A stretch of DNA of 64,000 nucleotides, from NCBI GenBank assembly GCA_036852015.1, contig JAANDG010000189.1, forward strand, positions 1-64,000, given 5' to 3'. Under the pieces are notes generated by a model. It worked only from the letters and a program-made list of their open reading frames with translations, was not told where the DNA came from and searched no databases. Made by a program: the position numbers and the translations under genes. The DNA is from Pelodera strongyloides. Its lineage: Eukaryota > Nematoda > Chromadorea > Rhabditida > Rhabditidae. Of this stretch, positions 13,601-25,098 are shown piece by piece (the first letter of the stretch is position 1; the number at the start of each line of letters is the position of its first letter).

Positions 13601-14198
13601 TATCTCCCTGACGGTGGCGCCCTTTTTTACCAATTTGGTCTGGAGTTTTGGAGCGTGATTGAATAGACTTCAAGTTTGTTGACTACCTCGCGACGTCGTT
13701 TATATTCTGGTTTATTCCAGTTCGTTTGTCCCGTCAAGAAGTGTGGATATCAGACCAGATTCCTCAATAAGTTGATCACACACAAGAAAGTGATGCACCG
13801 AGTAAAGGTATGGGTTTCGCTGTAACTTGACTCCTTTGTTTATTGCTAGTTCATGATCCGAATATTATTAGGTAAGACAAGTAAGACTAGTGTTTCTGAA
13901 ATGATCCTCTTCCGGCAATTCGACATACTTTTTTTATGGAACCGACCCTAGTTCTTGCAGGTGGTCAGTGTCAGTGAGTGTTGTCTTTTTTTCTAAAAAT
14001 CCGATTACATTCCAGTTTTCTCCCTTTCGCTCGTCTGTGCCGTGCTTCCATTGTGGAACAACTCTTCGCAGTCGAAGTGCATGGCTCATCCATAAGGTTG
14101 TCAGACATCAGAAGAAACTCAGGGACAGGAGAACAGTACTCCACTACTTGAAGGAACTGAGCGGACAGGAGACTATGAAGTTGAAGTTGGTTGCTTAA
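8733..14198 (+). CDS. zinc-finger gene, N-terminal segment (exons 1-22, fingers 1-8)
   Basis: Exons: 8733-8852, 9125-9274, 9431-9487, 9606-9699, 9932-10020, 10163-10216, 10325-10378, 10535-10558, 10742-10841, 11061-11146, 11248-11301, 11435-11518, 11639-11694, 11825-11873, 11968-12060, 12268-12346, 12474-12590, 12723-12840, 13160-13242, 13378-13535, 13721-13807 and 14016-14185. The protein opens MPVEAETSQSDPLRRSKRNK, followed by acidic regions. Fingers occur in 9606-9699 (CCSTCPMRF), 9932-10020, 10742-10841, 11061-11146, 12723-12840 (one complete finger plus the CPHC half of the next, finished in 13160-13242), 13721-13807 (C-x4-C) and 14016-14185 (CFHC). Reading through 14185 instead of splicing reaches a TAA at 14196-14198. 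Exon 16's donor (12346) was chosen to keep the frame of exon 17. Confidence 0.78.
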
Positions 14199-17100
14199 AT
14201 TATGTTTGTAGTTTAGTAGTTTATGTTTCAAGACCGTATCTTCATGGTATCCTGCAAGTCGTGTCAACCCCGTGCTTACCCCGCTTCGCGCGGGATATGG
14301 GCACGTTAATTGGAAGTTTAGTAGTTTATGTAGCAGACTGGTCTTCGTGTGTGTCCCTTAGAAGGCACGATGTTTAATGTAATGTGTTTCAGAACTTCGC
14401 TGCCTCCTCCGTCTCTTGTAAAAGCCGAACCTCCAGATCATTCAGACGATCGAGTTGTATTTTCGACGGAAGGGTAAGCTCTAAGAAATACTCGTATATT
14501 CTATGTTATTTTGTGGTTTGCATTTATAGACCTTGTTGTCATTTTCTGGGAACATTTCATTATGTGAATACCAAAAAACATTTACAGTTGCGACTCTCAC
14601 GTGGCAGTAGTGAAGGACGAGGTATGCAATGAAATGAAACCTTATGTCGTCGTAAAGTGTGAACCGATTGATCCCGCTGATGAAGTTCCACCGTCGACAC
14701 CGAACGCTGACACGTAAGTTCTGTCTAGTGCTCTCTCTCTCTCTCTCTCTCGGGTTACTACCTCTTTAGAAGTTAACTGGCTAGTTGAATGTAGACTGGT
14801 CGTAATACTGAGGTTCACAGGTCGGGTCTCGGACTGGGCGGTTCCGTGTCTTCTCCTGCAGAAACTCCGTCATCGACCAGTGCTCCACAACATAAGGATT
14901 CTGGGTTGAGAGGACATCTCAAGTGTGCCCACTGTCCTTATCTGGCCACCAATAAGAGCAGACTATACAGACACGAATCGAAACACATCATAAAGAGTGA
15001 GAATAAGGTGGGTCTGGATTTTGCTACACTCTTAGAGGGTCTTTGGGGTTTCCTTGATTTGTATTTGCTTCGTTGTGTTTCTGCGAATGACTGAGCAGAT
15101 TCTTGATGTACGTTTGTTTGTGTGCCCTCGTTTCATTCGTATATTCGCTATCCTTCATTGCAGTGCAACGAATGTTCATTTTCCTGTCACGATCTCCTCC
15201 TTCTGGGACAGCATATGAGACTACATAACATGGAGAATGATGAGTCGAAATCAGAAGGCACTTCCACTCCGGATAGATCGAGTCGAGCAGAAACAGAGAC
15301 ACCCAAGGGAAGAGCGGAGGAGACCAAAGTACCTAGGTACGGTAGTCACTTACTGCCTACCGCCAGTGTATGGGTCGAACGTGAACCAATCATGTTTCAA
15401 ATGTCATGTATAGGGGCGAATTATGTAATATTAGCCAGTTGTACCGCGTAGTAACTTAGGAATATTCTTATGTGAAAGGACTAGGGATAGGAATAGGAAG
15501 GAAGAAAAAGAAAACATATGAAGTAATTTGTGCTGTGTGGGAATCCCTACCATTTTAGGTCGAGTTCTTTGCCACAACTGAAACGTGACTCTGAAGTAGC
15601 GTCACCCTCTTCGGACTTGAAACGGAAAGATGATGAACAGCCAGTGACTCCCAATGATGTGGATCTGAATGCGCCAAAACTGACCATGGAACCGTCGATT
15701 ACGAAACGACAGTCAATGCCATCATTGCCGGTAAGAGAGAGAGTAGAGGGAGGGAGAGACAGAGAGAGAGTGAGATAAGAGAGAGTTACGGTGGTTAATT
15801 TTCAGTGTATTTTCTTAAAATTACTTTCCGCTGTTCAGGTTTTACGTGAAAAGTGCTCCGAATGTCCTTACCGTACGAAACACTCTGGTGATTTGAAGGT
15901 ACGGGTTTTAATTTAAATTAAATTTGTTTTACGCCTCAAGAGCGTGCACCTTTATTCAAGGGAGTTCAAAGTACAATTTCAAGGTTTGCTTATGACATGT
16001 TCCGCAGAGGTCCTGAGCAGTAGGCGACGAGTTTTGAAGGTACTCGTACAGTAAAGAAAAAGAAACTATACGTAGAAGAATATATTTTAATGGATATAAT
16101 TTTAGGATCACGTGCTGATGCATCGACTGCCGGCCAGACAACATCAGTGTCCAAATTGCACATATTCGACCAAACGGACCATGTCCCTTCAAAGACACCT
16201 GAAATGGCACGAAATCGGCTCGGACACCAGTGTGGTTGGTTTATTTAAAGTTTTGGAATGTTTTTTTATGTTTATAGTGGAGGTTTACTGAACACAGTGT
16301 GGCACGCAGAATATAGACCAACTTGTGGTATCCGACGATGTAACGGGTCAATATGCCATATAACACAAAAAATTCGCATACCCCCGGCCCCGGAGAATAA
16401 CCAATAGGGCTACCATTTATTGTGATATAAAAGATTACAGTAGCCTTTAATTAGGTCCAATTTCCGTGTTCAATATGGTTACGCCATTTCCATTCAGATT
16501 GTGTCTCATCAGTTCTACGGAAAACTCGGCTTCAAAAGACGTATGGATGGAGCTCTGCGCAATTGGTATATTTGCTCACGATGTCCTTTTGAGACGTCGC
16601 ATGCGAATGAGTTGTGGAAACATGCGAGGTAACGCATTCAGTTTTTTAATATGGATATTATGTGGTGGATTTCCTCTTGATATGTAAGTCCTTGAGTGGT
16701 TGAGAACGTGGTTAGTTTCGATGCTTCATCCAGCAAAAGCTAGGCGAGTGCATCTATTGGACATAATCGTGCTTTGTTGTTGGTATATACATACGCATTT
16801 GAAGATTTCCAATATGTAAAGATGTATTGATGTCACTTACTTTCAGATATCATTTGTTCAAATCGTCCCGATCGACGTCCTGCCCCAAGTGTAAATTTGC
16901 ATCGATATCTCATTCCAAACTACTCGAACACATGCAAGTTCATCCGAATTTTGGCAATTGGAAACAGGACTGGCTCAGATCGAATATGAAGGAACCTAAC
17001 AGAAAGGAGCGCGTCCCGAATGGATATCTTTGCAAGTGAGGTTTTGGTATTTGATTAGTCTGCCTTGAGTGTCTCTCGATTAGATGTGTGTTCGATCCTT

Positions 17101-20100
17101 AATATAACCTTCGGGGAATATGCATTACTAGTTCAATATGCTGATCCGTAAATCCGCCTTTTCAGGGAATGTCCGTTTGCAACCGAGACCTACAATCAAC
17201 TATACAATCATATACAGAGACACCGGAAACCGGGCAAGTTCAAGTGCGAACGCTGTTCGTTTGGGTATGTTATCATACTTATTAATACTCATGTAATATA
17301 AGATTTCAGAATATATTCATGTACGTATGGGTGGTATTATTTGTAATTCTCATAATGCAGTTTTCCTTTCAGCTGTAATTCGGACAACGCGTTGTACTTG
17401 CACTATCAGTTGCATGCAAAGGATGCAACGTCCCAATTCTACCATTGTGTGGAGGAGAATTGCAAGTTCAAGTATGTGTTTTACATATATCGGGGTCATA
17501 TTTAAACTTTTAGCTTAGTTCTTATATTTCCTGTTTTATGTATTCATATATAAAGTTCTATTCATATATTCTTCCAGATGTCGTTTGTGGGGCACAACAA
17601 TGGTGGGACACTATGAAACGAAGCACCCGGATGCATCCATCCCAGACAAGAGCAAATTTACGATCACCGTTTCTAAAGAGGTAAGGGGTTTGATCGTTTA
17701 AGGTATTGATTGCAGTTGGTTGCCCTTTTATTGAATAACACATGGAGCCACTGTGGATGGTAATTTTTGTGTACTGTGTACAACCGACGTGATACAAATC
17801 ACTGTGGTAGTATAATTTTTGTGTGCTGTGCGCTGTGTACAACCCACGTGATAGATGGTGAGTATAGTGTTCCAAGCAGGTGCTGTGAGTACCTGACGAT
17901 GGCCGGGTGAAGAGTTGTGTAGCAAGAGTTAAAACACCTTAAAAGTTTCATGTTTCATTGACACAATATATCCAGTCATATTTTCTGATCGGATGGTGGT
18001 TTCGTCGGTCAGAGCGTCAACGACTTTATGCCATGTCATTGTACCCCTGTGGTTTTTTTTCAGGAGGTCGATGATAGAGATGAAGAGAACAATGACAAGA
18101 GAGATATTAAGAGAGAGCATGGAGATGGAGAGAGTGCAACTCCACCAAAGAGGAATAGAAACTCAATCCATCAGGTGGGATACTGTACTTGTACAGTTTA
18201 TGGTTATCATATGAAATTGTGGTATCATATGAAATTGTATGACATGGGCTTTTCCCCATTGGAGACCGAAGGCTGCTGGCTCTTTACGTACAATTTACAT
18301 AAAATAAACCTTTATAAATAAATTTCCAGGGTGATGAGATGACAAACCGGACATCGAGCCGCCCGAAGATTCTAGTGAAGAGATTCAGTTCTTCTGATCA
18401 TCTGGGACGAGAAACTGGGTTGGTTATTCTGGAACACGATTCAATTTTTAAATCCGATTGCTTTCACTACCACTATGATCTTTCGATGCGAGGCGTAAAA
18501 TCCCGCACCTCTGATGTTCTGAGCCATTACTATTCAGCCCCAACTTGAGTCACTTGACTTAAACTTGTACTATACTTATCCTATAGTTGCTGTGTGCCTG
18601 TTTTAGCCGTAGTTCAATCGTCGGACCAATGAAACAACACCTTCTGCATCTGGTCGATTCTCCGAAGCCATCTTCAGATAGAAGTAGGAGTGGGACGGCC
18701 AGTCCGGCCTTATTCAATGAGGAGGATCCAGGGTGAGGCAGTTATTCGAAACCTCATAATTCTAATTCTAACTCCTAAGGTTGTCTTCGTTTGACTGTAA
18801 CCATGTGTGTGGTCTTGTATAATGTTGTCTGTTGCATGTTTATCTAAACGCTTATGCATGATGATGTCTTACATGTTTGCACCTTTTCTGTTTTTGCCCC
18901 TCACCTGAGCTTGTGTTGTCTAAATAAGGGATTGATGGGTTCATGGTCATGCTCACGCAAATGTTCTCATATATTTCACAAATAATACTCTTGGTTAGTA
19001 TTGAAGTCATTTATTTGTGAGTGCGTGTACGAATCATACCATGAACACACTAAAACCGGGTTCCTTCAAAAATTTGCATAGCCTGTTTCCACTAATTTTG
19101 CATATTATATGACAAATGATGGTAGTCACCCAAATATCCGATAGTTTCCGATTTGAAGTAAAAACGTCTAACTTTTCACTTGCTGGAATGCCTTCTGAAA
19201 CAAAGTCCGTTGTTAGTGTGACAGTGGTTGAACGCGATGATAAGTTCCTACTTCGAGTTAAAAATAGGTACATATACTTTTTAACAGTTGTGGGTGGGGT
19301 ATGGCTTTTATGTTTGAGAACAATGTAAACCCGGTGTATTTTCAACATATATTTGCGTTGCTAACTGACAACTGCATGTATTACCTAATGGGCTGGTGGG
19401 TTTGTCGTATGAAACAGATGTAAAGAGGATGGATTTTTTGTCTTCTAGAGTGCTGCCACCCGAGCTATCGAATGTTACACCTTTACAAGTAAATTGTTAT
19501 GAAGACGGCCAACGTCTAATGATGAACATCAGAAAAAGGTATCGGAAGACGTATATTCATGCAATAGTGGAGTAGACAGTAACTGTTCCACTACGAATTA
19601 TGTATGGAACCGGGTGCATATTTGGCATGAAAATAGGAGCACCGGTTATTTCACATTTCTGAAACTTTTGGCTGCGTTGTGGGGTGCTTCTATGTATTGT
19701 TACGATACCTTACCTTTCCTTCAAAAATGGCGGCACTGCAACGAAACGAAATTTTGCTTCGCCGTTGAGTTAGTGAGTGAGCGTACAGTTAACTGTGGGA
19801 GTGCGTGAATATGGCTGCTGACAAGAGGGATATGTTTTCAGAAAAGAAATTCAAAAATGTAAAGAAGATTGCGAAACTTTTGATGAAGATTGTTCGGTGC
19901 GGATTGAAGAAGACGGACAACGTCTCATTATGCGGTTAAAACGACGGTAGTGTAGTTGAAATCAAATAAGAGTAACGTAACGTGCTAAGGACCAATATAA
20001 GTCCTATCATATGTCTGAATATCGTTTTTTTTTGGCTCTTGTCACTGTGTTTGCTGTATAATATATTTATTGCACGTCGTTACTTTGCTTTAGCTTGCAC

Positions 20101-22639
20101 CAATTTCACTTTCATCCCTGAAGCGTTGTTTGCTATAATTGCTATTGTTTGTGTGAATGTACGCAAAACGCACGTGTCTTTACATCTCTAATACATACAT
20201 TTCTGTATGTATATGTATATTTATGATGTCTGTATGTAGCGCAGATGCAATCCGCAAGCTAAGCTTAATAAGAACAGCATAATGAAATAGTGAAATACTG
20301 AAATAGTGGTCAACTTACATCTAAATCAGCCTCCTTTAGGAACAGTCGTGATGCCACTTCGTCCAGATCTTCATTGTGCGGTGCTGTGGCGAGTGCAGTT
20401 GCAGATGCTTGTTCGGCAGTTGCTGCCTCGTCATCACAGAGAACAACATCACCAGGTATGCTTTTTATAGGAAAGTACAGAAACCCCCTCCTTGTTTTGT
20501 AGCGTCGACGAGCTCATGTGTGACACTTTATCTAGAGGTCCGGTAGTCTCTAAGGCCGCCCTCGTCTTTTCTTGTTTGACTGTTACTCCTTTCAATATTT
20601 CAATCATCACTATTCAGGCACTCCACTCACTTTGAACTCTGACCTCCCGGACTCTCTCCTGCCTGATCCGGCATCAATTGCGAGAAGATTCTTTGGAAGT
20701 GGACTCGCCAAAAGGCCGAAGATTGAACTTGATAGTGAGTCTTTCGGACTTGTGATATATTAAACAGTATTCCTTGATAGTAACTGACACGTTGGAAATA
20801 TGGGGGAGAGAGAGAGAGAAATACGTGACTTTGCTACATGCTTATCATCATGAGTGTATAGCGACATTGCGACATACGTATTGTTTTTGATGTGATTTGA
20901 GCCTAATCACTTGGTGATCTGATAATTTGTAACTGTTATTGTAACCCTTTGATTCCAGGTTCTTCTGTGTCTTCTGGCTCTTCGTCGTCCTCTGTCCCTC
21001 CTCAATTTGAATGTCTGGATGAAGATTGTCCGTATGTGACAACTGATCCGACCCTCTTTGATTTGCATGCACAAATGCACGCCCCAGGAAGGAAGAGACC
21101 CCAACAGTGTACCATCTGTTCTTATAGGTGGGTGTACTTAACTACTTACTTGATTAGTGGTCGATGTGAAATTAGTTAAAGCGAACTACCTGCCGTTTTT
21201 TGAAACGCATTGTGGATAAGTGAATTCTTACGTTTATGTTAATTTGCTCGAATTTAGCTCGATTTTTTATTCTAATCTATGTTCATTTGCACAAGCTGCA
21301 CAAGAATGTTGGTGTATACTCAGTGTATTTAAAAAACCGGCCTGTATTTCGCTTTAAGTTTTATACTTCGTTTATTGATTAACCGATTGTTTCGTTGATA
21401 AATTTGAAACCCTTTCCAGTTGTTTCTCGGTGGAATCACTCCACACGCACATTGAGCTGCATATACCGGATGGATATGACAAGTGGGTTTATCTTCTTTT
21501 TAGCAAGAGTTTAGAACATTGGAATATCACTTCTTCGTAGGTTGTATTCGATGTGCGGCTTCGGAAGTGGACCACTAACTAATTTGACAATGAGTATTTT
21601 GTTTCACTGTCTGTCTCGAAGAAAACTAAGCTTAGTGGTTGATTGCTCTTCTGAGTTTGTGTCAACACTGATAAAGGGTGTATTATTGTTTTGCTTTCAG
21701 ACGAGTTGTCAGTTCTTCAAGTCGTCGACTGTCGTTTAAGACTGCTGAGGTATGTCACTGTCACTGTGATCTCTGTGCATATGCATTTTATTGTGTTGTG
21801 TGTACGATACTTACGCCCATGACGATATACTCCGATAAGATTCAAGTTTCACCTGCCATACCGCTTTAATTCCTGTCTATTCAGGTTATTCCGGAGGGCG
21901 CGGATGTGTATGAATGCAACCAATGTTCATACCGATCAGCTGATATCAATCGATACAAGACTCATATGCATGATCATGCACAGGTGGGTATACGATATAC
22001 ATTCAAATCAACTGATATGATATTGTGATAGGATCGTAACCTGAATCTGAATCACTAGGACAATATGACTATATTGACCTAGTGACATATTGACCTCGTG
22101 ACCTGTATTCTGTAAGCCCCGCCTGTAGTCGTGCCATAACCTTTTGTATTTCAGACCCTTGCCAATCGCCTAATGACCCAGATCAAACGGAACAACAGTA
22201 ATTTGACGGAGAGTTGGACGAAACCACGACTCGAGTATAAGAAGGAAAACTCGGTAAGTCTTATATTAGTTATGAGGAGTTGACTATATCGTACTTGCGC
22301 TACGGCGAATGTGCATTACTGTTTTTTTTTACCTGATTCGGATGGCGCTTATCGTATGTAATTACATCTTTGGGATTTACCTTGTCCGTTGATTCATTAA
22401 CATAACATTCTTATTCCAGTTCCACTGCCATCGGTGTGGCTTCAGCTGCTGTTCTGCATATGTTTATCAACGACATTGCGAAATGCACGGAGGAAGTTTG
22501 ACATTTACGTGTGAATTGTGTGATTATACTTCGAACACGTATAATGTTGGTGAGTATCTTTACGACTGAATGCGGCATATTGATGCAACATGTACAGGCC
22601 CTAGAACTAGAACCCTATGGTCGAGAGAGGGAGAGGGGG

Positions 22640-22675
<36 letters not shown>

Positions 22676-23601
22676 GAGGGGGGAGGGAGAGAGAGAGAGA
22701 GAGAAGGAGTGTCGAAGTTCATACACTGAAACCCAACGGATTTCGGTCCATGTATTAAAACAATTTTTTGTTTAGTTGCTTTCCACCAAATACACCATCA
22801 TTTGGACCAACCACTGACACATCTGATGAAGCATGCCAAATTGGGAGCGGTGACAAATAAGGTTGCTTTTTTGAAAGTTTTGTTTGTTCTCGCAACTGTA
22901 CTTGAAGCGTACGTCCACTGTTTTGGATGTTTATGTTAGTTCCTCGATGTCTATCGGTCTACAGTATGATTCCGTTTTTGGATCGATACGGTAATTTGGT
23001 TGTTGTTTAGTTGGATTCTGTGAAGAAGAGTGACGAGGCGACGAGAGTCCGTCTTTCCGGTCAGCAGATCAAGTGTCTCAAGTGTGAATGGACCGGGTTT
23101 GAGGTGAGAATGCAGATAACTTTAGATGTTGTGTTACCTTCAACAGCTTGAGCTTCGCGCTTCTAAATAAGGCAGTGCTGGGCAGCGGACCAAGTCTCTG
23201 TAGTATACGCGCATTATTTGCTAATGGTCCGCTTAGGAGCAGCTCCTGAATAATTAAACAGAAAAAATTAAGACAAATTGATAATAGAATGTGTACATGT
23301 ATTGTATAAAAAGAAGCAAAAATGTATTATATTCTAAAACATGATAACCTCGTTTTGACCCATTTCGTATACGAAGATTTTGCTGTGGGTGGGTCTCCCC
23401 AGTACGATGGACCACATCTTGGAAAGTGAGAAATGTGCAACACTACCTCATCAACCTAATCGATACCCCTTTCAGATGTCATCTTATGCAGACCATTTCA
23501 AGACCACCCATATGGAGAGCGAGGAGGACCAGGAGACCGCCCTCTACCTCAGTATGGATCTGGTTCCAAAGAGTTGTGTGCTCACGTCTGCGTCTGCCTG
23601 A
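8733..23601 (+). CDS. large C2H2 zinc-finger protein, about 48 exons, about 24 fingers
   Basis: Splicing the exons listed in the three segment entries gives a continuous frame of about 1,697 aa, excluding the three optional exons at 19145-19946. About 24 C2H2 fingers are spread along the protein, most of them C-x2-C-x12-H-x3-H and several with C-x4-C or H-x4-H. Many are cut by introns. Fingers lack TGEKP-type linkers and are separated by acidic/Ser-rich spacers, unlike tandem KRAB-type arrays. This resembles large nematode multi-finger nuclear proteins (LIN-13 and SPR-3/SPR-4 types), but no orthologue is claimed. The likely role is chromatin-associated regulation. All splice phases agree except one inferred junction (14185/14393). 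If that junction is not used, there are two genes, the first ending at 14198. A variant poly(A) signal (ATTAAA) follows the stop. Confidence 0.8.
10602..10669. repeat. (CT)n microsatellite in intron
   Basis: A nearly uninterrupted CT dinucleotide run in the intron before the third-finger exon of the zinc-finger gene. The translated Leu-Ser repeats it produces are not coding. Confidence 0.95.
12940..13021. repeat. 41-bp tandem duplication in intron
   Basis: Two exact head-to-tail copies of a 41-bp unit beginning ATGTTCCAGTAAAGGTCGGC lie in the intron that splits finger 6 (12841-13159). The copies are identical as read, so the duplication is recent or is an assembly artefact. Confidence 0.9.
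14186..14392 (+). other. inferred intron with in-frame stop; one-gene versus two-gene boundary
   Basis: The acceptor at 14390-14392 is excellent (TGTTTCAG) and the following exon is open only in phase 2. A phase-2 donor, AA|GTTGGT at 14185/14186, fits; the same hexamer is used at 16235. The junction gives a natural peptide (MKLKTSLPPPSLVKAEPP). Without splicing, the upstream frame stops at 14198. A downstream gene would then have to start at the in-frame ATG at 14370 or 14382, which overlaps the acceptor. One gene with a retained-intron short isoform is preferred. Confidence 0.55.
14393..18732 (+). CDS. zinc-finger gene, central segment (fingers 9-18)
   Basis: Exons: 14393-14473, 14588-14713, 14821-15007, 15164-15336, 15559-15730, 15839-15898, 16106-16234, 16498-16628, 16847-17035, 17166-17264, 17373-17471, 17578-17680, 18064-18174, 18330-18494 and 18587-18732. 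Fingers include KCAHCPY (14821 exon), CNECSF, CSECPY (split 15839/16106), CPNCTY, CSRCPF, CPKCKF, CKECPF, CERCSF and a C-x4-C finger (CVEENC) ending in 17578-17680. Two acidic/Ser/Pro spacers (14393-14713 and 15240-15730) and a charged spacer (18064-18174) separate clusters. The last finger, in 18587-18732, has CAC rather than C-x2-C, and the 18494/18587 junction is the least certain. An alternative acceptor at 18606 would need a different donor. Confidence 0.75.
19145..19946 (+). CDS. three tandem symmetric (phase 2-2) exons, probably alternative cassettes
   Basis: Exons 19145-19267 (123 nt), 19449-19538 (90 nt) and 19842-19946 (105 nt) each start and end in phase 2, so any combination keeps the frame between 18732 and 20340. 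Each ends in a related peptide: VERDDKFLLRVKNR, CYEDGQRLMMNIRKR and IEEDGQRLIMRLKRR. A basic stretch lies right at the donor in every case. The pattern suggests duplicated exons used as cassettes or alternatives. The first acceptor (CCGATAG, 19138-19144) is weak; the other two are better (TCTTCTAG, TTTTCAG). The motif is not a zinc finger, and no known domain was recognised. Confidence 0.6.
20340..23601 (+). CDS. zinc-finger gene, C-terminal segment (fingers 19-24)
   Basis: Exons: 20340-20455, 20618-20734, 20959-21127, 21420-21482, 21701-21749, 21885-21983, 22155-22253, 22420-22549, 22776-22861, 23011-23103 and 23476-23601 (stop TGA). The first two encode an Ala/Ser-rich and Pro-rich linker containing a basic KRPKIE patch, a possible nuclear localisation signal. 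Fingers: CLDEDCPY with H-x3-H, CTICSY (split 21127/21420), CNQCSY, CHRCGF, CELCDY (split 22549/22776) and CLKCEW (split 23103/23476, H-x4-H). All phases agree. The C-terminus after the last finger is short and acidic. Confidence 0.82.
21176..21357. mobile_element. TTAA-flanked foldback element, family B copy 2 (intronic)
   Basis: This 182-bp element is bounded by TTAA and lies wholly inside the intron that splits finger 20. Its ends read AGCGAACTACC and the TTTCGCT complement, and it shares GAATTCTTACG and GCTCGAATTTAGCTCG blocks with 52010-52193. It should be spliced out, so it is probably tolerated. Confidence 0.75.
22613..22704. repeat. (GA)n-rich microsatellite in intron
   Basis: An imperfect GA run with GGGG interruptions in the intron between 22549 and 22776 of the zinc-finger gene. 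Confidence 0.9.
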
Positions 23602-24927
23602 TTCGAACAGGTTCCTCATCATAGTTATTAAATACTGATCAAGCCTTCTTTACTGTGCTAACCTTTCTAAGTGCTTATATTCTTTGCCACGTTGCGCGCT
23701 GCCTCTGAGATTTAGCCTGTTTTCAATCTTATATCTTGCATGTTCGTTTTTTGTATAGAATTTGAGATCCGGTTATAGGCGCTAGCTAAGGGCCTTTATG
23801 AGAGACAGAGAGGCTAGTGGCCGAACTAATGGCCTTTTATGTATCAAATATATCACTCAACAAATAATCAGTTCAAGTTCAGTGCCGTACAACTTGCTGC
23901 TCTAGTGAATGTATATCTAAACGGGTTCATCAAAATTTCCGCCTGTTTATCCGATTTGTAATTTCTACGCGTCGTTTTGCTTTTTTATTTTATTTTCGGT
24001 TTTCCCCCATATCATTGTCACCCATGTCTTTTGTCCCTTTTCCCTCTGTGAAAACCTCAGTACCTTATGATCCTGCCAAAATTAGATATCAAATTATATA
24101 TTCGTACAGCTTGTCGTGCACTGCGGCATTGCTGGTGCGCAACTGCGCTGTTTCTATCAGTTTTGCGTAGTTTACCCCTGTTCGCCAGGCTTTCGCCGCG
24201 CAACACACGAGATCCGGCAATACTGTGCTAAACTAATTAGGGCGATTTGTCTTTGGTCGATACAATAATCGTTCCATGCCGGGTTTTCTTACAAGTTGGG
24301 AAATTTTCTTTGTATCCAATTATTACCCGTGTACAAGGTCCATGATCTATTCTTTTGTGTTGTATTATCTTGTATTTGCTCATTTAGTTAGTCACTCCTT
24401 CTACTTTCAATCCTTGTACGGTTTAGTACTTACATTATAGCGCTTTCAATTGTTCTCCACTGATGTTTTCACTTGTGTGTTCTTTGGTCTTTTCCTTCTT
24501 TTCTTTCATACGTTAATTGGGATAGTATTCCGTGTTTAGTATGCATGTGTACAAAGTGTTTGCTGATTTTGATGACCGGTCATTTTATAGGACTAGTCTC
24601 GAATATTAGGATTCGAGAATATTATATTAACTGTCTTCTTCTTGCAATTTGAAAGTGGCGCGCAAGCGGCGCAGCACTTGCTCGCCAGGTGCGACTGGCG
24701 CACGTTTTGCATGCCAGTACGTTGCCAAATGAGCGCTGCTATTCAGTGTAAGAAGTTGATGAGTGCGGTATCAAATTAATATTTGGTACAGTTATGGTAT
24801 ATTAGTTTATTATCGAACATTGACTTCAGTGAAGTTTAAAACTTGCTTTGAATTTACAATTAATTTCCTCATAATTCTGGTGAAGGCGTTTTTCATTTAG
24901 ATGTTATGTTGTCCAATTAAGAATATG
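23602..24927. other. 3' flank of zinc-finger gene and noncoding spacer
   Basis: A variant poly(A) signal ATTAAA is at 23627-23632, 26 bp after the stop. No other gene is seen before the convergent CTLD gene. Short GC-rich patches (24115-24200 and 24650-24720, with GGCGCGCAAG/GTGCGCAACT motifs) resemble a patch at 26590-26720 and may be fragments of one repeat. Confidence 0.45.
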
Positions 24928-25098
24928 TGAAAGCGAAATGCCAGCCCCTTTGGAAAATTTGCATATGATAAGCAAATCCTATGTATCCTATGCTAATTTT
25001 GTACGATTGCCGTGGACGATCGTACAAAATTAGCATAGGATACATAGGATTTGCTTATCATATGCAAATTTTCCAAAGGAGCTGGCATTTCGCTTTAA
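24928..25098. mobile_element. TTAA-flanked foldback element, family A copy 3
   Basis: It is 171 bp, like the copies at 1314 and 2574, but inverted relative to them, as shown by the asymmetric centre (GATTGCCGTGGACGATC). The right end has TTAA; the left end has TGAA, a one-base decay of the expected target duplication. The arms remain almost perfectly complementary. Confidence 0.85.

Noticed and set aside
14370..14392. Start of a separate second zinc-finger gene at ATG 14370 or 14382
   Set aside because: The ATGs are in frame but lie within or before a strong acceptor. Splicing from 14185 gives a better peptide. Kept only as an alternative.
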